Part shown: piece by piece, positions 1 through 7,951 of the stretch | Numbering within the stretch: position 1 is the stretch's first letter | Layout of the letters: the number at the start of each line of letters is the position of its first letter | DNA from: Actinobacillus sp. | GTDB lineage: Bacteria > Pseudomonadota > Gammaproteobacteria > Enterobacterales > Pasteurellaceae | Direction of reading: 5' to 3' | Assembly (NCBI GenBank): GCA_020026115.1 | Contig: JAHHQY010000006.1 | Location: forward strand, 1-54,582 | Length of the DNA stretch: 54,582 bases | Notes under the pieces: model-generated | The model's database searches: none | Told to the model about the DNA's origin: nothing | The model's input: the letters and a program-made list of their open reading frames with translations, nothing else | Program-made: the position numbers and the translations under genes

Positions 1-51
1 ACCGACACGGGGATTTTCAATCCCCTGCTCTACCGACTGAGCTATCGAGGC
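1..51 (-). tRNA. tRNA-Phe(GAA), 3' part cut by window edge
   Basis: Read on the minus strand the sequence begins GCCTCGATAGCTCAGTCGG, a standard acceptor and D-arm. It continues through an anticodon stem-loop GGGGA/TTGAAAA/TCCCC with anticodon GAA. The T-arm, the 3' acceptor strand and CCA lie outside the window. A good promoter lies about 45 bases upstream. Confidence 0.95.
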
Positions 52-94
52 AACGTAGCACAATATTTTATTGCGTAACGTTTCAGTGGTGCGT

Positions 95-123
95 ATTAAA
101 CGATTTTAGCCTTATCCTGTCAA
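95..123 (-). promoter_or_regulatory. Sigma-70 promoter of tRNA-Phe
   Basis: On the minus strand a perfect -35 hexamer TTGACA (118-123) is followed after 17 bases by TTTAAT (95-100), close to the TATAAT consensus. Transcription would start about 35-40 bases before the mature tRNA 5' end at base 51. Nothing else gene-like is visible between the tRNA and the end of pdxY. Confidence 0.75.
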
Positions 124-239
124 CCAAATTTTAATTTTTCTGCCTCGTTTGCGTGAATTATGCGCGCAATGAGCGTATAATAAGCAATTTTCGCTTCCAC
201 TTAAATGCAAAAACTCACAAAGCACATCACTTTGCCGCT

Positions 240-1100
240 TTAAGCAATTTTTTCGGCGCGATATGTCGAACTTGGTTTTAGAATTTCTTCTCTTGCCGCA
301 ACCACTTGCAATTCATATTCACCTGATTTTTGCGTCATGGCCATCACATCATTTACAGCATTCGCTGTATGTTCAAACGCGGCTAAATCGCTTTGACCAT
401 TTAAAAGGTTAGCGAGGAAAATGCCGGCTGTTAAATCGCCAACGCCAACTGGTTCACGCGAAAATTCATGTAATGGGCGACTTATATGCCAAACGCCTTC
501 TGCTGTGGCTAAGAGCATTTCAAATTTATCTTTTTCTTTCCCTACACGACTTAAATGTTTTACTAATACTTTTTTGGCGCCTGTTGCTAAAATGGCTTGT
601 ACCGCTTTCAGTGCATCAGCAAAATTTTCCACAGGCAAGCCACTTAATTCGCGTAATTCCACTAAGTTTGGCGTCACAATATCTGCCACAGGTAAGGCAA
701 TTTTACATAGATTTTCTTTTACCCCATCTGCCACAATACAGCCTTTATCAGGATGTCCCATAACAGGATCGCATAAATAAATCGCATTCGGATTGGCTTT
801 TTTTACTGTTTGCACAACCTCTACGATTTCTTGCACTTGTTCTGCTGAGCCCATGTATCCTGAAAGCACGGCATCACATTTTTTTAATTGATCGATATTT
901 TGAATTCCGCACACAATGTCAGCAATTTGCCCTTGTGGCATAACCATACCTGTCCATTTCCCATATTGAGTATGGTTAGAAAATTGCACCGTATTTAAGG
1001 CCCAAACATCCGCACCTAATAATTGCATCGGGAAAGTTGCGGCTTTATTGCCCGCATAACCAAACACCACGTGAGATTGAATCGAAAGAATGTGTTTCAT
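240..1100 (-). CDS. pdxY: Pyridoxal kinase PdxY
   Basis: Cytosolic kinase of the vitamin B6 salvage pathway that phosphorylates pyridoxal to pyridoxal 5'-phosphate with ATP. The 286-residue protein has the usual family length and shows the ribokinase-like start MKHILSIQSHVVFGYAGNKA and the C-terminal anion-hole motif GVGDLTAGIFLA (about residues 217-228), which contains the catalytic Asp. The start is supported by AAGGA seven bases upstream. It follows accA in the same direction, separated by a small hairpin. Its last codons (YRAEKIA) are written by a copy of the dispersed CGCGCCGAA element, so the C-terminus may differ from relatives. Identification is by family resemblance and is secure. 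Confidence 0.95.
   Translation of the reverse strand: MKHILSIQSHVVFGYAGNKAATFPMQLLGADVWALNTVQFSNHTQYGKWTGMVMPQGQIADIVCGIQNIDQLKKCDAVLSGYMGSAEQVQEIVEVVQTVKKANPNAIYLCDPVMGHPDKGCIVADGVKENLCKIALPVADIVTPNLVELRELSGLPVENFADALKAVQAILATGAKKVLVKHLSRVGKEKDKFEMLLATAEGVWHISRPLHEFSREPVGVGDLTAGIFLANLLNGQSDLAAFEHTANAVNDVMAMTQKSGEYELQVVAAREEILKPSSTYRAEKIA
251..262 (-). repeat. Dispersed uptake-sequence-like element
   Basis: Reads ATCGCGCCGAAA then AAATT on the minus strand, inside the last codons of pdxY (frame RAE). Confidence 0.7.
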
Positions 1101-1124
1101 AAAAAATCCTTCTGCTTTATAAAC

Positions 1125-1152
1125 ATAAAGTGCAGAAATAACCGCACTTTAT
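1125..1152. repeat. Hairpin holding the only exact Haemophilus-type uptake core
   Basis: A 9-bp inverted repeat (ATAAAGTGC/GCACTTTAT, 10-base loop) sits between accA and pdxY. Its right arm contains ACCGCACTT, the reverse complement of the 9-base Haemophilus-type uptake core AAGTGCGGT. I see no other exact copy in the window. It may weakly terminate accA transcripts, but the following T-run is poor. Confidence 0.55.
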
Positions 1153-1162
1153 TTTGAAATAA

Positions 1163-2116
1163 TTAACAATATCCGTAACTTAATAAACGTTGGTAACGGC
1201 GTTCTTGTAACTCTTTGAGTTCCAACTGGCGTAAGTTTGCCAAATCTTCCACTAAACGTTGTTTTAAGTTTTCTGCCATTTGCGCATAATCACGATGAGC
1301 GCCACCTAAAGGCTCTGCGACCACATTATCAATTAATTTTAATTCATGTAAGCGCGCTGCCGTCATTCCCATGACTTCTGCGGCCGTTGAGGCTTTATCC
1401 GCACTTTTCCATAAAATAGAGGCGCAACCTTCTGGCGAAATAACCGAATATGTACTGTATTGCAACATATTCACCACGTCACCAACCCCGATGGCTAAAG
1501 CGCCACCTGAACCACCTTCGCCAATAACGGTGCAAATTACCGGCACGCTTAAAGTGGACATTTCACGCAGATTTCGCGCAATCGCTTCAGCTTGACCACG
1601 TTCTTCTGCGCCAACACCAGGATAAGCACCCGGCGTGTCAATAAAGGTGAAAATAGGTAATTTAAAGCGTTCTGCCATTTCCATTAAGCGCAAAGCCTTA
1701 CGATAACCTTCTGGTTTTGGCATACCAAAATTACGCACAACTTTCTGTTTTGTGCTTCGGCCTTTTTGATGCCCAATAACCATCACAGGTTCGCCATTAA
1801 AACGCGCTAAACCGCCCACAATCGCTTTATCATCGGCATAGGCGCGATCGCCGGCTAATTCTTGAAAATCCGTAAAAATCGCCTCGATATAATCTAACGT
1901 GTAAGGGCGATTAGGATGACGGGCTAATTTAGAGACTTGCCAAGCATCTAAATTATTAAAAATTTTTTCTGTTAATTCCGTGCTTTTTTTCTGTAAACGA
2001 GCAATTTCATCGTTTAAATCGAGCTTTTCATCTTGATGTGTCACATTGCGTAAGGCGTCAATTTTAGCCTCTAATTCGGCAATGGGTAACTCAAAATCTA
2101 AATATTCCTGTTGCAT
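1163..2116 (-). CDS. accA: Acetyl-CoA carboxylase carboxyltransferase subunit alpha
   Basis: Alpha subunit of the AccA2-AccD2 carboxyltransferase, which moves the carboxyl group from carboxybiotin to acetyl-CoA to make malonyl-CoA, the committed step of fatty acid synthesis. The 317-residue length is typical. An N-terminal helical segment (about 1-60) is followed by the crotonase-fold carboxyltransferase domain with the oxyanion-hole glycines GEGGSGGALAIGVGD (about 199-213). The start has AGGA eight bases upstream. The neighbour pdxY lies downstream on the same strand with a small hairpin between them. No anomalies. Confidence 0.97.
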   Translation of the reverse strand: MQQEYLDFELPIAELEAKIDALRNVTHQDEKLDLNDEIARLQKKSTELTEKIFNNLDAWQVSKLARHPNRPYTLDYIEAIFTDFQELAGDRAYADDKAIVGGLARFNGEPVMVIGHQKGRSTKQKVVRNFGMPKPEGYRKALRLMEMAERFKLPIFTFIDTPGAYPGVGAEERGQAEAIARNLREMSTLSVPVICTVIGEGGSGGALAIGVGDVVNMLQYSTYSVISPEGCASILWKSADKASTAAEVMGMTAARLHELKLIDNVVAEPLGGAHRDYAQMAENLKQRLVEDLANLRQLELKELQERRYQRLLSYGYC

Positions 2117-2210
2117 GAGTTTTTCCTAATTTTTATGCGAAAAAATATTTCGTACTCTAACAAGATTTTATACAAGGCGCAACGCTCAGCTTATGCCCGC
2201 TTGCACAAAT

Positions 2211-2222
2211 TTTCGGCGCGAG
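2211..2222 (-). repeat. Dispersed uptake-sequence-like element, exact 12-mer
   Basis: CTCGCGCCGAAA followed by ATTTG on the minus strand, intergenic between the divergent accA and rnt. Confidence 0.8.
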
Positions 2223-2303
2223 AGATCAAATTCCTTTTCGCATTTTCCCTGCTTTTGTGGCATAATTTTTCGTCTTTTTAATTGAGAAAACCCAAATCTT
2301 ATC

Positions 2304-2990
2304 ATGTCAGAAACACCTTTAGAAAATCCGTCCAATCCTGAAAATAATAACGAAGATAATGCCTTAAAAAACCGTTTCCGTGGTTTTTTCCCTGTGGTTA
2401 TTGATGTGGAAACCGGAGGCTTAAACGCACAAAGTGACGCCTTATTAGAACTTGCTGCGGTGACGCTAAAAATGGATGAAAACGGCGTTTTAGCGCCCGA
2501 TAAAACCTTTCACGCGCATATTGAACCCTTTGAAGGTGCAGGCTTAAATCCTGAGTCTCTCAAAATTAACGGCATTGATATTCACAATCCCTTGCGTCAA
2601 GCCATGCCAGAAGAAGAGGCTTTGCGCCAACTTTTTCAATTAATTCGCCGAGAACAAAAAGCTGCAGGTTGTCAACGTTCTGTTATTGTGGCGCATAATG
2701 CTATGTTTGACCAAAATTTCCTTATGGCTGCCGTTGAGCGTGCGGGCGTTAAACGTAACCCTTTTCATCCTTTTGCGATGTTTGATACCGCAACTTTAGC
2801 GGGCTTAATATTCGGTCAAACCGTTTTAGTAAAAGCCTGCCAAGCGGCGCAAATTCCTTTTGATAGCAAACAAGCCCATGGCGCACTTTATGATACAGAG
2901 CGTACCGCCGAGTTATTCTGCTATATGGTCAATTACTTGAAAGATTTAGGTGGCTTCCCGCATAAAATCTTGCCTCGCGCCGAAAATTAA
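2304..2990 (+). CDS. rnt: Ribonuclease T
   Basis: 3'-to-5' exoribonuclease of the DEDD family that trims tRNA CCA ends, 5S and 23S rRNA, and also acts on single-stranded DNA. It functions as a dimer in the cytosol. Of 228 residues, the ExoI motif VVIDVETGG places catalytic Asp34 and Glu36. The ExoII motif HNAMFDQNFL (about 131-140) and the ExoIII region with HGALYDTERT (about 192-201) are present. The N-terminus is a little longer and more acidic than in E. coli (215 residues). There is no strong ribosome binding site before the ATG. The last residues (PRAEN-stop) are encoded by a copy of the dispersed element. Confidence 0.95.
   Translation: MSETPLENPSNPENNNEDNALKNRFRGFFPVVIDVETGGLNAQSDALLELAAVTLKMDENGVLAPDKTFHAHIEPFEGAGLNPESLKINGIDIHNPLRQAMPEEEALRQLFQLIRREQKAAGCQRSVIVAHNAMFDQNFLMAAVERAGVKRNPFHPFAMFDTATLAGLIFGQTVLVKACQAAQIPFDSKQAHGALYDTERTAELFCYMVNYLKDLGGFPHKILPRAEN
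2974..2985 (+). repeat. Dispersed uptake-sequence-like element, exact 12-mer
   Basis: CTCGCGCCGAAA then ATTAA; the element encodes the end of rnt and its A/T flank supplies the TAA stop codon. Confidence 0.8.
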
Positions 2991-3007
2991 GCCCAGCCTT
3001 GTGGAAG

Positions 3008-3062
3008 AAAATTCCCTTTTTTGCAAATTTTTTCAGCAAAATGCTAGACAGGGAATTTTTTT
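3008..3062. terminator. Probable terminator after rnt
   Basis: A 10-bp perfect inverted repeat, AAAATTCCCT (3008-3017) and AGGGAATTTT (3050-3059), followed by further T residues. A smaller hairpin (TTTTGC/GCAAAA) nests inside the 32-base loop. The long loop makes efficiency uncertain. Confidence 0.55.
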
Positions 3063-3110
3063 CCGTGTATATCTTTAACCACTTTATTTGAAAAATATTA
3101 GGACAACTGA

Positions 3111-3227
3111 ATGCCACAGGCTAACTTTACTTTTTCATCTTTTACTCTTCCCGCTAAGTTGTTAAATACGCTTTCTTGTTCAAAACAACTCGGCGGTTAT
3201 CCCCATCATTCTTTGTCGCACGCTTAA
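3111..3227 (+). CDS. Possible 38-residue leader peptide
   Basis: A short open frame with a plausible ribosome binding site (AGGA, about seven bases before ATG) sits in the 326-base gap between rnt and the transporter gene. The peptide ends YPHHSLSHA, so three of its last seven codons are histidine. Right after the stop comes a GC-rich hairpin (AACCTC/GAGG with one bulge) and a run of T (3229-3249). Inside the frame a 7-bp repeat AGTTGTT/AACAACT could form a pause hairpin. This layout resembles an amino-acid attenuator upstream of a predicted histidine transporter, but the histidine cluster is short and the antiterminator is not convincing. It could be a chance frame. Confidence 0.35.
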   Translation: MPQANFTFSSFTLPAKLLNTLSCSKQLGGYPHHSLSHA

Positions 3228-3249
3228 ACCTCCCTAGCGAGGATTTTTC
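3226..3249 (+). terminator. Candidate attenuator hairpin
   Basis: AAACCTC, loop CCTAGC, then GAGG, a bulged A and TTTTT. It lies directly after the small leader frame and before the transporter gene, so it could act as a conditional terminator. GGCGGTT at 3192-3198 can pair with its left arm (six of seven pairs). Confidence 0.35.
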
Positions 3250-3316
3250 TCGGAATTTTTCCAACTCTTTTATTTTTCTTAACTTTTTTTATTTATCTTT
3301 ATAAAGGACAAACACA

Positions 3317-4675
3317 ATGTTATTAACCAATCCAGTAATACTGTCCATTTTAGTATTGCTGACGTTAAGTTTATTACGCGTTAATGTGGTACTAGGATTA
3401 GTTATTTCCGCTCTGGTCGCTGGCTTTTCAAGCGATCTTGGCGTAACCAAAACCATTAATACTTTTGTTAATGGCTTAGGCGGTGGCTCTGAAGTTGCCA
3501 TGAACTATGCCATTTTAGGCGCCTTTGCCGTTGCCATTTCACGTTCTGGCGTGACGGATTTATTGGCTTATAAAGTCATTCGCCGTATGGGAAAACGCCC
3601 AACAGGTGCTTCTATTGCGCACTTTAAATACATTATTTTAGGCATTTTATTAGCCTTCTCCATTGCGTCGCAAAACTTGCTACCCGTGCATATTGCTTTT
3701 ATTCCTATTGTTATTCCGCCTTTAATTTCTATTTTTAATAAATTAAAACTCGATCGTCGCGCCGTCGCTTGTGTGCTAACGTTCGGCTTAACCTCCACTT
3801 ATATGTGGTTGCCTGTAGGGTTTGGGAAAATCTTTATTGAAAGTGTCCTTGTTAAAAATATTAACTTAGTTGGCGAACCTTTGAATTTACACACTACCGT
3901 AGGCGAGGTGTCTTTAGCCATGTTAATTCCCGTTGCGGGAATGCTTTTGGGCTTATTCATTGCTGTGTTTATTTCTTACCGCAAACCTCGCACTTATAAA
4001 AGCTCTATTGAAGCACCTTCTGAAGAAGAAATCGAACGCCACATTTCGAGCATTAAACCTTTCCACATTTGGGTTTCTTTAGTGGCGGTTGTGGTCACTT
4101 TCGCTTTACAACTGATGACCTCTTCTACAATTATTGGTGGTTTAGCCGGTTTAATGATTTTCGGTATAAGTGGTGTTTTCCGCTTAAAAGAAAGTAACGA
4201 TATTTTCCATCAAGGTTTAAACTTAATGGCAATGATTGGCTTTGTGATGATCGCCGCTTCAGGTTTTGCTGCGGTCATTAACGCCACAGGTTGCGTTGAT
4301 GTGTTAATTCACAGCTTTAGTGAAGGTTTAGGCCCAGATAACAAAGGCTTAGCGGCATTTTTAATGTTAATTGTAGGCTTATTTATCACAATGGGGATTG
4401 GCTCTTCTTTCTCTACCGTGCCAATTATTACCTCTATTTATGTGCCACTTTGCATTAGTTTAGGTTTCTCGCCTTTAGCAACGATTGTTATTGTTGGGGT
4501 TTCTGCCGCTTTAGGTGATGCCGGTTCACCCGCTTCTGACTCAACCTTAGGCCCAACTTCTGGCTTAAATGTAGATGGAAAACACGATCACATTTGGGAT
4601 TCGGTTGTACCGACTTTTTTACACTATAATATTCCATTAGTGGCTTTCGGTTGGTTAGCGGCTATGACGTTATAA
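3317..4675 (+). CDS. Amino-acid transporter of the YuiF / Na+:H+ antiporter family
   Basis: Polytopic inner-membrane protein of 452 residues, almost entirely hydrophobic segments, with one charged cytoplasmic loop near residues 222-250 (SYRKPRTYKSSIEAPSEEEI). It resembles the H. influenzae HI0325 / Bacillus YuiF family, often annotated as Na+/H+ antiporter and proposed to carry histidine. The C-terminal motif GDAGSPASDSTLGPTSGLN (about 401-419) is characteristic of the wider ion-transporter clan. AAGGA precedes the ATG. Upstream is a possible histidine-rich leader, downstream a strong terminator. The substrate is inferred, not seen. Confidence 0.8.
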   Translation: MLLTNPVILSILVLLTLSLLRVNVVLGLVISALVAGFSSDLGVTKTINTFVNGLGGGSEVAMNYAILGAFAVAISRSGVTDLLAYKVIRRMGKRPTGASIAHFKYIILGILLAFSIASQNLLPVHIAFIPIVIPPLISIFNKLKLDRRAVACVLTFGLTSTYMWLPVGFGKIFIESVLVKNINLVGEPLNLHTTVGEVSLAMLIPVAGMLLGLFIAVFISYRKPRTYKSSIEAPSEEEIERHISSIKPFHIWVSLVAVVVTFALQLMTSSTIIGGLAGLMIFGISGVFRLKESNDIFHQGLNLMAMIGFVMIAASGFAAVINATGCVDVLIHSFSEGLGPDNKGLAAFLMLIVGLFITMGIGSSFSTVPIITSIYVPLCISLGFSPLATIVIVGVSAALGDAGSPASDSTLGPTSGLNVDGKHDHIWDSVVPTFLHYNIPLVAFGWLAAMTL

Positions 4676-4690
4676 CCACATTCTTCTTGG

Positions 4691-4719
4691 AAATAAGGGG
4701 TGAAAGCCCCTTATTTTTT
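4691..4719 (+). terminator. Rho-independent terminator of the transporter gene
   Basis: Perfect 10-bp stem AAATAAGGGG/CCCCTTATTT with loop TGAAAG, followed by T residues. It shows that a GTG at 4700 cannot be the start of the next gene, recJ. Confidence 0.9.
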
Positions 4720-4729
4720 GGTAAAAATT

Positions 4730-6460
4730 ATGCAAAAAACACGAAAAATTATTAAACGTCGCCAATATGAAACAGGCGATAAACTTTGCGAACATCCTTT
4801 ATTAAATCACCTTTATCGCGCTCGCCACATTCACTCTAGCGCGGATCTTTCTCGCGCCTTAAACCAACTTTGCCCACCCCATTTGCTCAAAAATATGCAA
4901 CAAGCGGTGGATTTGTTGATCACTCTCCGAGAAAAACAACAACATATTGTTATTGTTGGTGATTTTGATGCCGATGGCGCAACCAGTACGGCCTTAAGCA
5001 TGAGTGCTTTACAGCAATTAGGTTTTAAAAACTTAAGCTATATTATTCCTGACCGTTTTGAACAAGGTTATGGCTTAAGCGTTTCTGTCGCTAAGGTTGC
5101 TTTGGCTCAAGGCGCAGAATGCGTGATGACCGTCGATAACGGTGTGTCTTCTTTAGATGGGGTAAATTATTTAAAAAAACATGGCGTTAAAGTGTTAATT
5201 ACAGATCATCACTTGCCTGGTGAGCATTTACCGCCAGCCGATGCAATTATTAATCCAAATTTAAAAGACTGCCCATTCCCATCCAAGGCTTTAGCAGGGG
5301 TTGGCGTCGCTTTTTATTTAATGTTGGCTTTACGCGCTAAATTGCGTGAAATGGGCGTTTTTAACCAAGAAACCCAACCAAACTTTTTGGCTTTATTAGA
5401 TTTAGTTGCCTTAGGAACGATTGCCGATGTCGTCGCTTTGGATAAAAACAATCGTATTTTGGCCTATCAAGGTTTAGCTCGCATTCAAAAAGGCCTTTGC
5501 CGTCCGGGTATTCGCGCTTTGGTGGAAGTCGCGCGCCGTAACTTGCAAGAACTTAGCGCTTCCGACTTAGGTTTTGCTATTGCCCCACGTTTAAATGCCG
5601 CAGGCCGTTTAGATAATATGGGGTTAGGCGTTGATTTATTATTATGTGAAGATATGCAAAAAGCGCGCGCTATGGCTTATGAGTTAGATGAACTTAACCA
5701 AACGCGCCGTGAAATTGAAAGCGGAATGAAAGATGAAGCCGTGCAAATTTGCAAAAACCTAAGCCGTTTACAAGATAATATTCCTTTTGGGATTGCGATT
5801 TATCAAGCCGATTGGCATCAAGGGGTGTTAGGCATCGTCGCTTCTCGCATTAAAGATAAATATTACCGCCCAACTGTGGCCTTCGCCAAAGAACAAGAAG
5901 GCATTTTACGCGGGTCTGCTCGCTCTATTGATGGGGTGCATATTCGTGATGTTTTAGAACGCATTCACAGTCAGCATCCTGAAATGATGGTAAAATTCGG
6001 TGGCCACGCTATGGCGGCAGGTTTAAGTCTTCGCGCCGAATTTTTAGATCGCTTCCAAAAAATCTTTAACGACACCATCAAAAATTGGATTCATCCCGAA
6101 CAACTGCAAGGCATTATTTGGAGCGATGGTGAGCTAAGTTGCGATCAATTAAATTTAAGCACCGCAGAGCTATTAAAAAATGCTGGCCCTTGGGGACAAG
6201 CTTTCCCCGAACCGGTTTTTGATGGCGAATTTCATGTGCTACAACAACGTTTATTAAAAGACGCGCATTTAAAACTTATGGTTGAACCTAAAAATGGCGG
6301 ACCTTTATTAGACGCCATTATGTTTAATATTGATCGTGACTTATATCCCGATTTTTCAATAAAAAACATTCGCTTAGCCTATAAATTAGATATTAATGAA
6401 TTTCGTGGCAATCGCTCGGTACAGCTTTTGCTCGAACATATTGAACCCTTAACAAATTAA
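4730..6460 (+). CDS. recJ: Single-stranded-DNA-specific exonuclease RecJ
   Basis: 5'-to-3' exonuclease specific for single-stranded DNA, used in RecF-pathway recombination, mismatch repair and base-excision repair. The 576-residue protein matches the E. coli length. DHH-family motifs are clear: VGDFDADGATST (motif I) and ITDHHLPG (DHH, motif III), then a DHHA1 domain with FGGHAMAAG late in the protein. I chose the ATG at 4730 (MQKTRKIIKRR) because the earlier in-frame GTG at 4700 lies within the upstream terminator stem. The ribosome binding site is weak. mtnN follows after 10 bases. One degenerate dispersed element lies within the gene. Confidence 0.95.
   Translation: MQKTRKIIKRRQYETGDKLCEHPLLNHLYRARHIHSSADLSRALNQLCPPHLLKNMQQAVDLLITLREKQQHIVIVGDFDADGATSTALSMSALQQLGFKNLSYIIPDRFEQGYGLSVSVAKVALAQGAECVMTVDNGVSSLDGVNYLKKHGVKVLITDHHLPGEHLPPADAIINPNLKDCPFPSKALAGVGVAFYLMLALRAKLREMGVFNQETQPNFLALLDLVALGTIADVVALDKNNRILAYQGLARIQKGLCRPGIRALVEVARRNLQELSASDLGFAIAPRLNAAGRLDNMGLGVDLLLCEDMQKARAMAYELDELNQTRREIESGMKDEAVQICKNLSRLQDNIPFGIAIYQADWHQGVLGIVASRIKDKYYRPTVAFAKEQEGILRGSARSIDGVHIRDVLERIHSQHPEMMVKFGGHAMAAGLSLRAEFLDRFQKIFNDTIKNWIHPEQLQGIIWSDGELSCDQLNLSTAELLKNAGPWGQAFPEPVFDGEFHVLQQRLLKDAHLKLMVEPKNGGPLLDAIMFNIDRDLYPDFSIKNIRLAYKLDINEFRGNRSVQLLLEHIEPLTN
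6030..6041 (+). repeat. Dispersed uptake-sequence-like element, variant
   Basis: TTCGCGCCGAAT followed by TTTT inside recJ; carries the exact 9-mer CGCGCCGAA, frame RAE. Confidence 0.6.
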
Positions 6461-6470
6461 TGGAGAAACC

Positions 6471-7163
6471 ATGAAAATTGGAATTATTGGCGCAATGCCT
6501 CAAGAAGTGGCCATTTTAGCCGATTTAATGACCGAAAAAACCAGCACGCAAATCGCCTCTTGCACGCTTTATCAAGGTAAAATTAATGGTCACGACGTCG
6601 CCTTATTACAAAGCGGAATTGGGAAAGTTGCCGCGGCAATGGGAACTACCTTATTATTAGAAATCGCTCAACCTGATGTGGTTATCAACACCGGTTCAGC
6701 AGGTGGCGTCGGTGCAGGCTTAAGTGTCGGTGACGTGGTCATTTCTCAAGAAACCGTACATCATGATGCCGATGTTACGGCTTTCGGCTATGCCAAAGGC
6801 CAATTACCGGCTTGCCCAGAACGCTTTATTTCTGCGGAAAATCTCGTTAAATTAGTTGCCGACATTGCTCAAGCACAAGGTCAAAATGTGAAGTTTGGCT
6901 TAATTGCTTCAGGAGATAGCTTTATTCAAGGTGGCGAACGTCTTGCTCAAATTAAAGCGGACTTTGCTGGCGTTTTAGCCGTAGAAATGGAAGCGGCTGC
7001 CATTGCGCAAGTTTGCCACGCTTTTCAAGTTCCTTTTGTTGTCGTGCGCGCAATTTCCGATGCAGGCGACGGTCAAGCCAATATGTCTTTTGAAGAGTTT
7101 TTACCGATTGCCGCAGAAAAATCGTCCAAAATGGTTTTAGCACTTTTAAACGTTTTGGCTTAA
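6471..7163 (+). CDS. mtnN: 5'-methylthioadenosine/S-adenosylhomocysteine nucleosidase
   Basis: Cytosolic nucleosidase (Pfs) that cleaves adenine from methylthioadenosine and S-adenosylhomocysteine. It supports methionine salvage, detoxifies methylation by-products and supplies S-ribosylhomocysteine for LuxS. The 230 residues match the family. The active-site Glu12 lies in GAMPQEVAIL, and the purine-binding and catalytic Asp lies in VRAISDAGDGQ (about 192-202). GGAG sits six bases before the ATG, and the gap to recJ is only 10 bases, so the two probably share a transcript. The next membrane-protein gene follows after 24 bases with a strong ribosome binding site. Confidence 0.96.
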   Translation: MKIGIIGAMPQEVAILADLMTEKTSTQIASCTLYQGKINGHDVALLQSGIGKVAAAMGTTLLLEIAQPDVVINTGSAGGVGAGLSVGDVVISQETVHHDADVTAFGYAKGQLPACPERFISAENLVKLVADIAQAQGQNVKFGLIASGDSFIQGGERLAQIKADFAGVLAVEMEAAAIAQVCHAFQVPFVVVRAISDAGDGQANMSFEEFLPIAAEKSSKMVLALLNVLA

Positions 7164-7187
7164 TTATTTAGTTTAACGGGAGGAAAA

Positions 7188-7700
7188 ATGGCCGATCCAC
7201 ATATTAAATCACCCATGGATTTTTGGGATTATTTTACTGTTATTGTTTATCGCTCAGGTTTTGTCTTAGCCACAATTATGTTGCCCCTTTTAATTATTCT
7301 ACCCTCACCACAACTTGGATATAGCGGGTGCTTAATTGCAGCGACAATGTTGGCCTCTAGCGTACATTTATACTTAAAAAATTTTCGCATCGTCTTTCAA
7401 TATGCTATGTGGCTGGGCTTGTTGTGCGCCATTTTCAACCAAGCCGAACTTGCCCTTGGCGCGACTTTTTTTGTCATTGGCGGATTAAGTTTTAAAGAGT
7501 ATTTCTGTTTTCGTGTTTTCGGCCTCAATTTCCAACCCATTTTTATGGCCTTACTTTGGTTAAGCTTAATGCTAAATTGGGTTTTAATGAGCCAAATTTT
7601 AACGGCGATTGTGACCCTTTTATTGTTCATTTTAAGCATTCAAAAATGGCGTATGCCTTTACATTTTGATATTGGCGATAAAACTAAATACCAAATTTAA
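7188..7700 (+). CDS. Integral membrane protein, DUF2301-like, unknown function
   Basis: A 170-residue protein with about five hydrophobic segments and little soluble sequence, so an inner-membrane location is likely. It resembles the DUF2301 group found next to mtnN in Haemophilus; I do not know its function. A conserved-looking loop GGLSFKEYFCFRVFGLNFQP lies near the middle. The start is well supported by GGGAGGAAAA just before the ATG. It is the last gene of a recJ-mtnN-orf unit, closed by an inverted pair of the dispersed elements acting as a terminator. Confidence 0.75.
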   Translation: MADPHIKSPMDFWDYFTVIVYRSGFVLATIMLPLLIILPSPQLGYSGCLIAATMLASSVHLYLKNFRIVFQYAMWLGLLCAIFNQAELALGATFFVIGGLSFKEYFCFRVFGLNFQPIFMALLWLSLMLNWVLMSQILTAIVTLLLFILSIQKWRMPLHFDIGDKTKYQI

Positions 7701-7706
7701 TTTCAT

Positions 7707-7718
7707 CTCGCGCCGAAA
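7707..7718 (+). repeat. Dispersed uptake-sequence-like element, exact 12-mer (left arm)
   Basis: CTCGCGCCGAAA then TTTTT; left arm of an inverted pair. Confidence 0.8.
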
Positions 7719-7732
7719 TTTTTCCTACCTTT

Positions 7733-7744
7733 TTTCGGCGCGAG
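7733..7744 (-). repeat. Dispersed uptake-sequence-like element, exact 12-mer (right arm)
   Basis: TTTCGGCGCGAG on the plus strand; right arm of the inverted pair. Confidence 0.8.
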
Positions 7745-7951
7745 CGTTCTTTTTTCTCTCGCACTTAACATTTTCCTAGACTTTTCGCTCGCTCATGCCA
7801 TGCCCTTTTCGAGGATTTTTTGGAAAAGTTTTAGAAAATTTTATCTATTTTGTTGTATGATATGCGCTCATTTTTCACAAAATGATTCTTGCACGCACGC
7901 TGTTATAAAATAAAAGCGCGTGTTTCTTTTTCACCTGAATAGGATGTGATT

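Larger units (their letters stand above)
7707..7758 (+). terminator. Terminator made of two inverted dispersed elements
   Basis: A 12-bp perfect stem (7707-7718 with 7733-7744), 14-base loop, followed after a few bases by TTCTTTTTTCT. It follows the DUF2301-like gene. Confidence 0.75.

Noticed and set aside
421..780. Plus-strand open frame within pdxY
   Set aside because: Shadow of the well-supported pdxY gene on the other strand.
4700..4729. GTG at 4700 as the recJ start
   Set aside because: It lies inside the stem of the upstream terminator; the ATG at 4730 matches family N-termini.
7890..7940. Metal-sensing riboswitch upstream of the CorB-like gene
   Set aside because: There is a small GC stem (CACGC/GCGTG) before the start, but it is short and bulged, with no recognisable aptamer.
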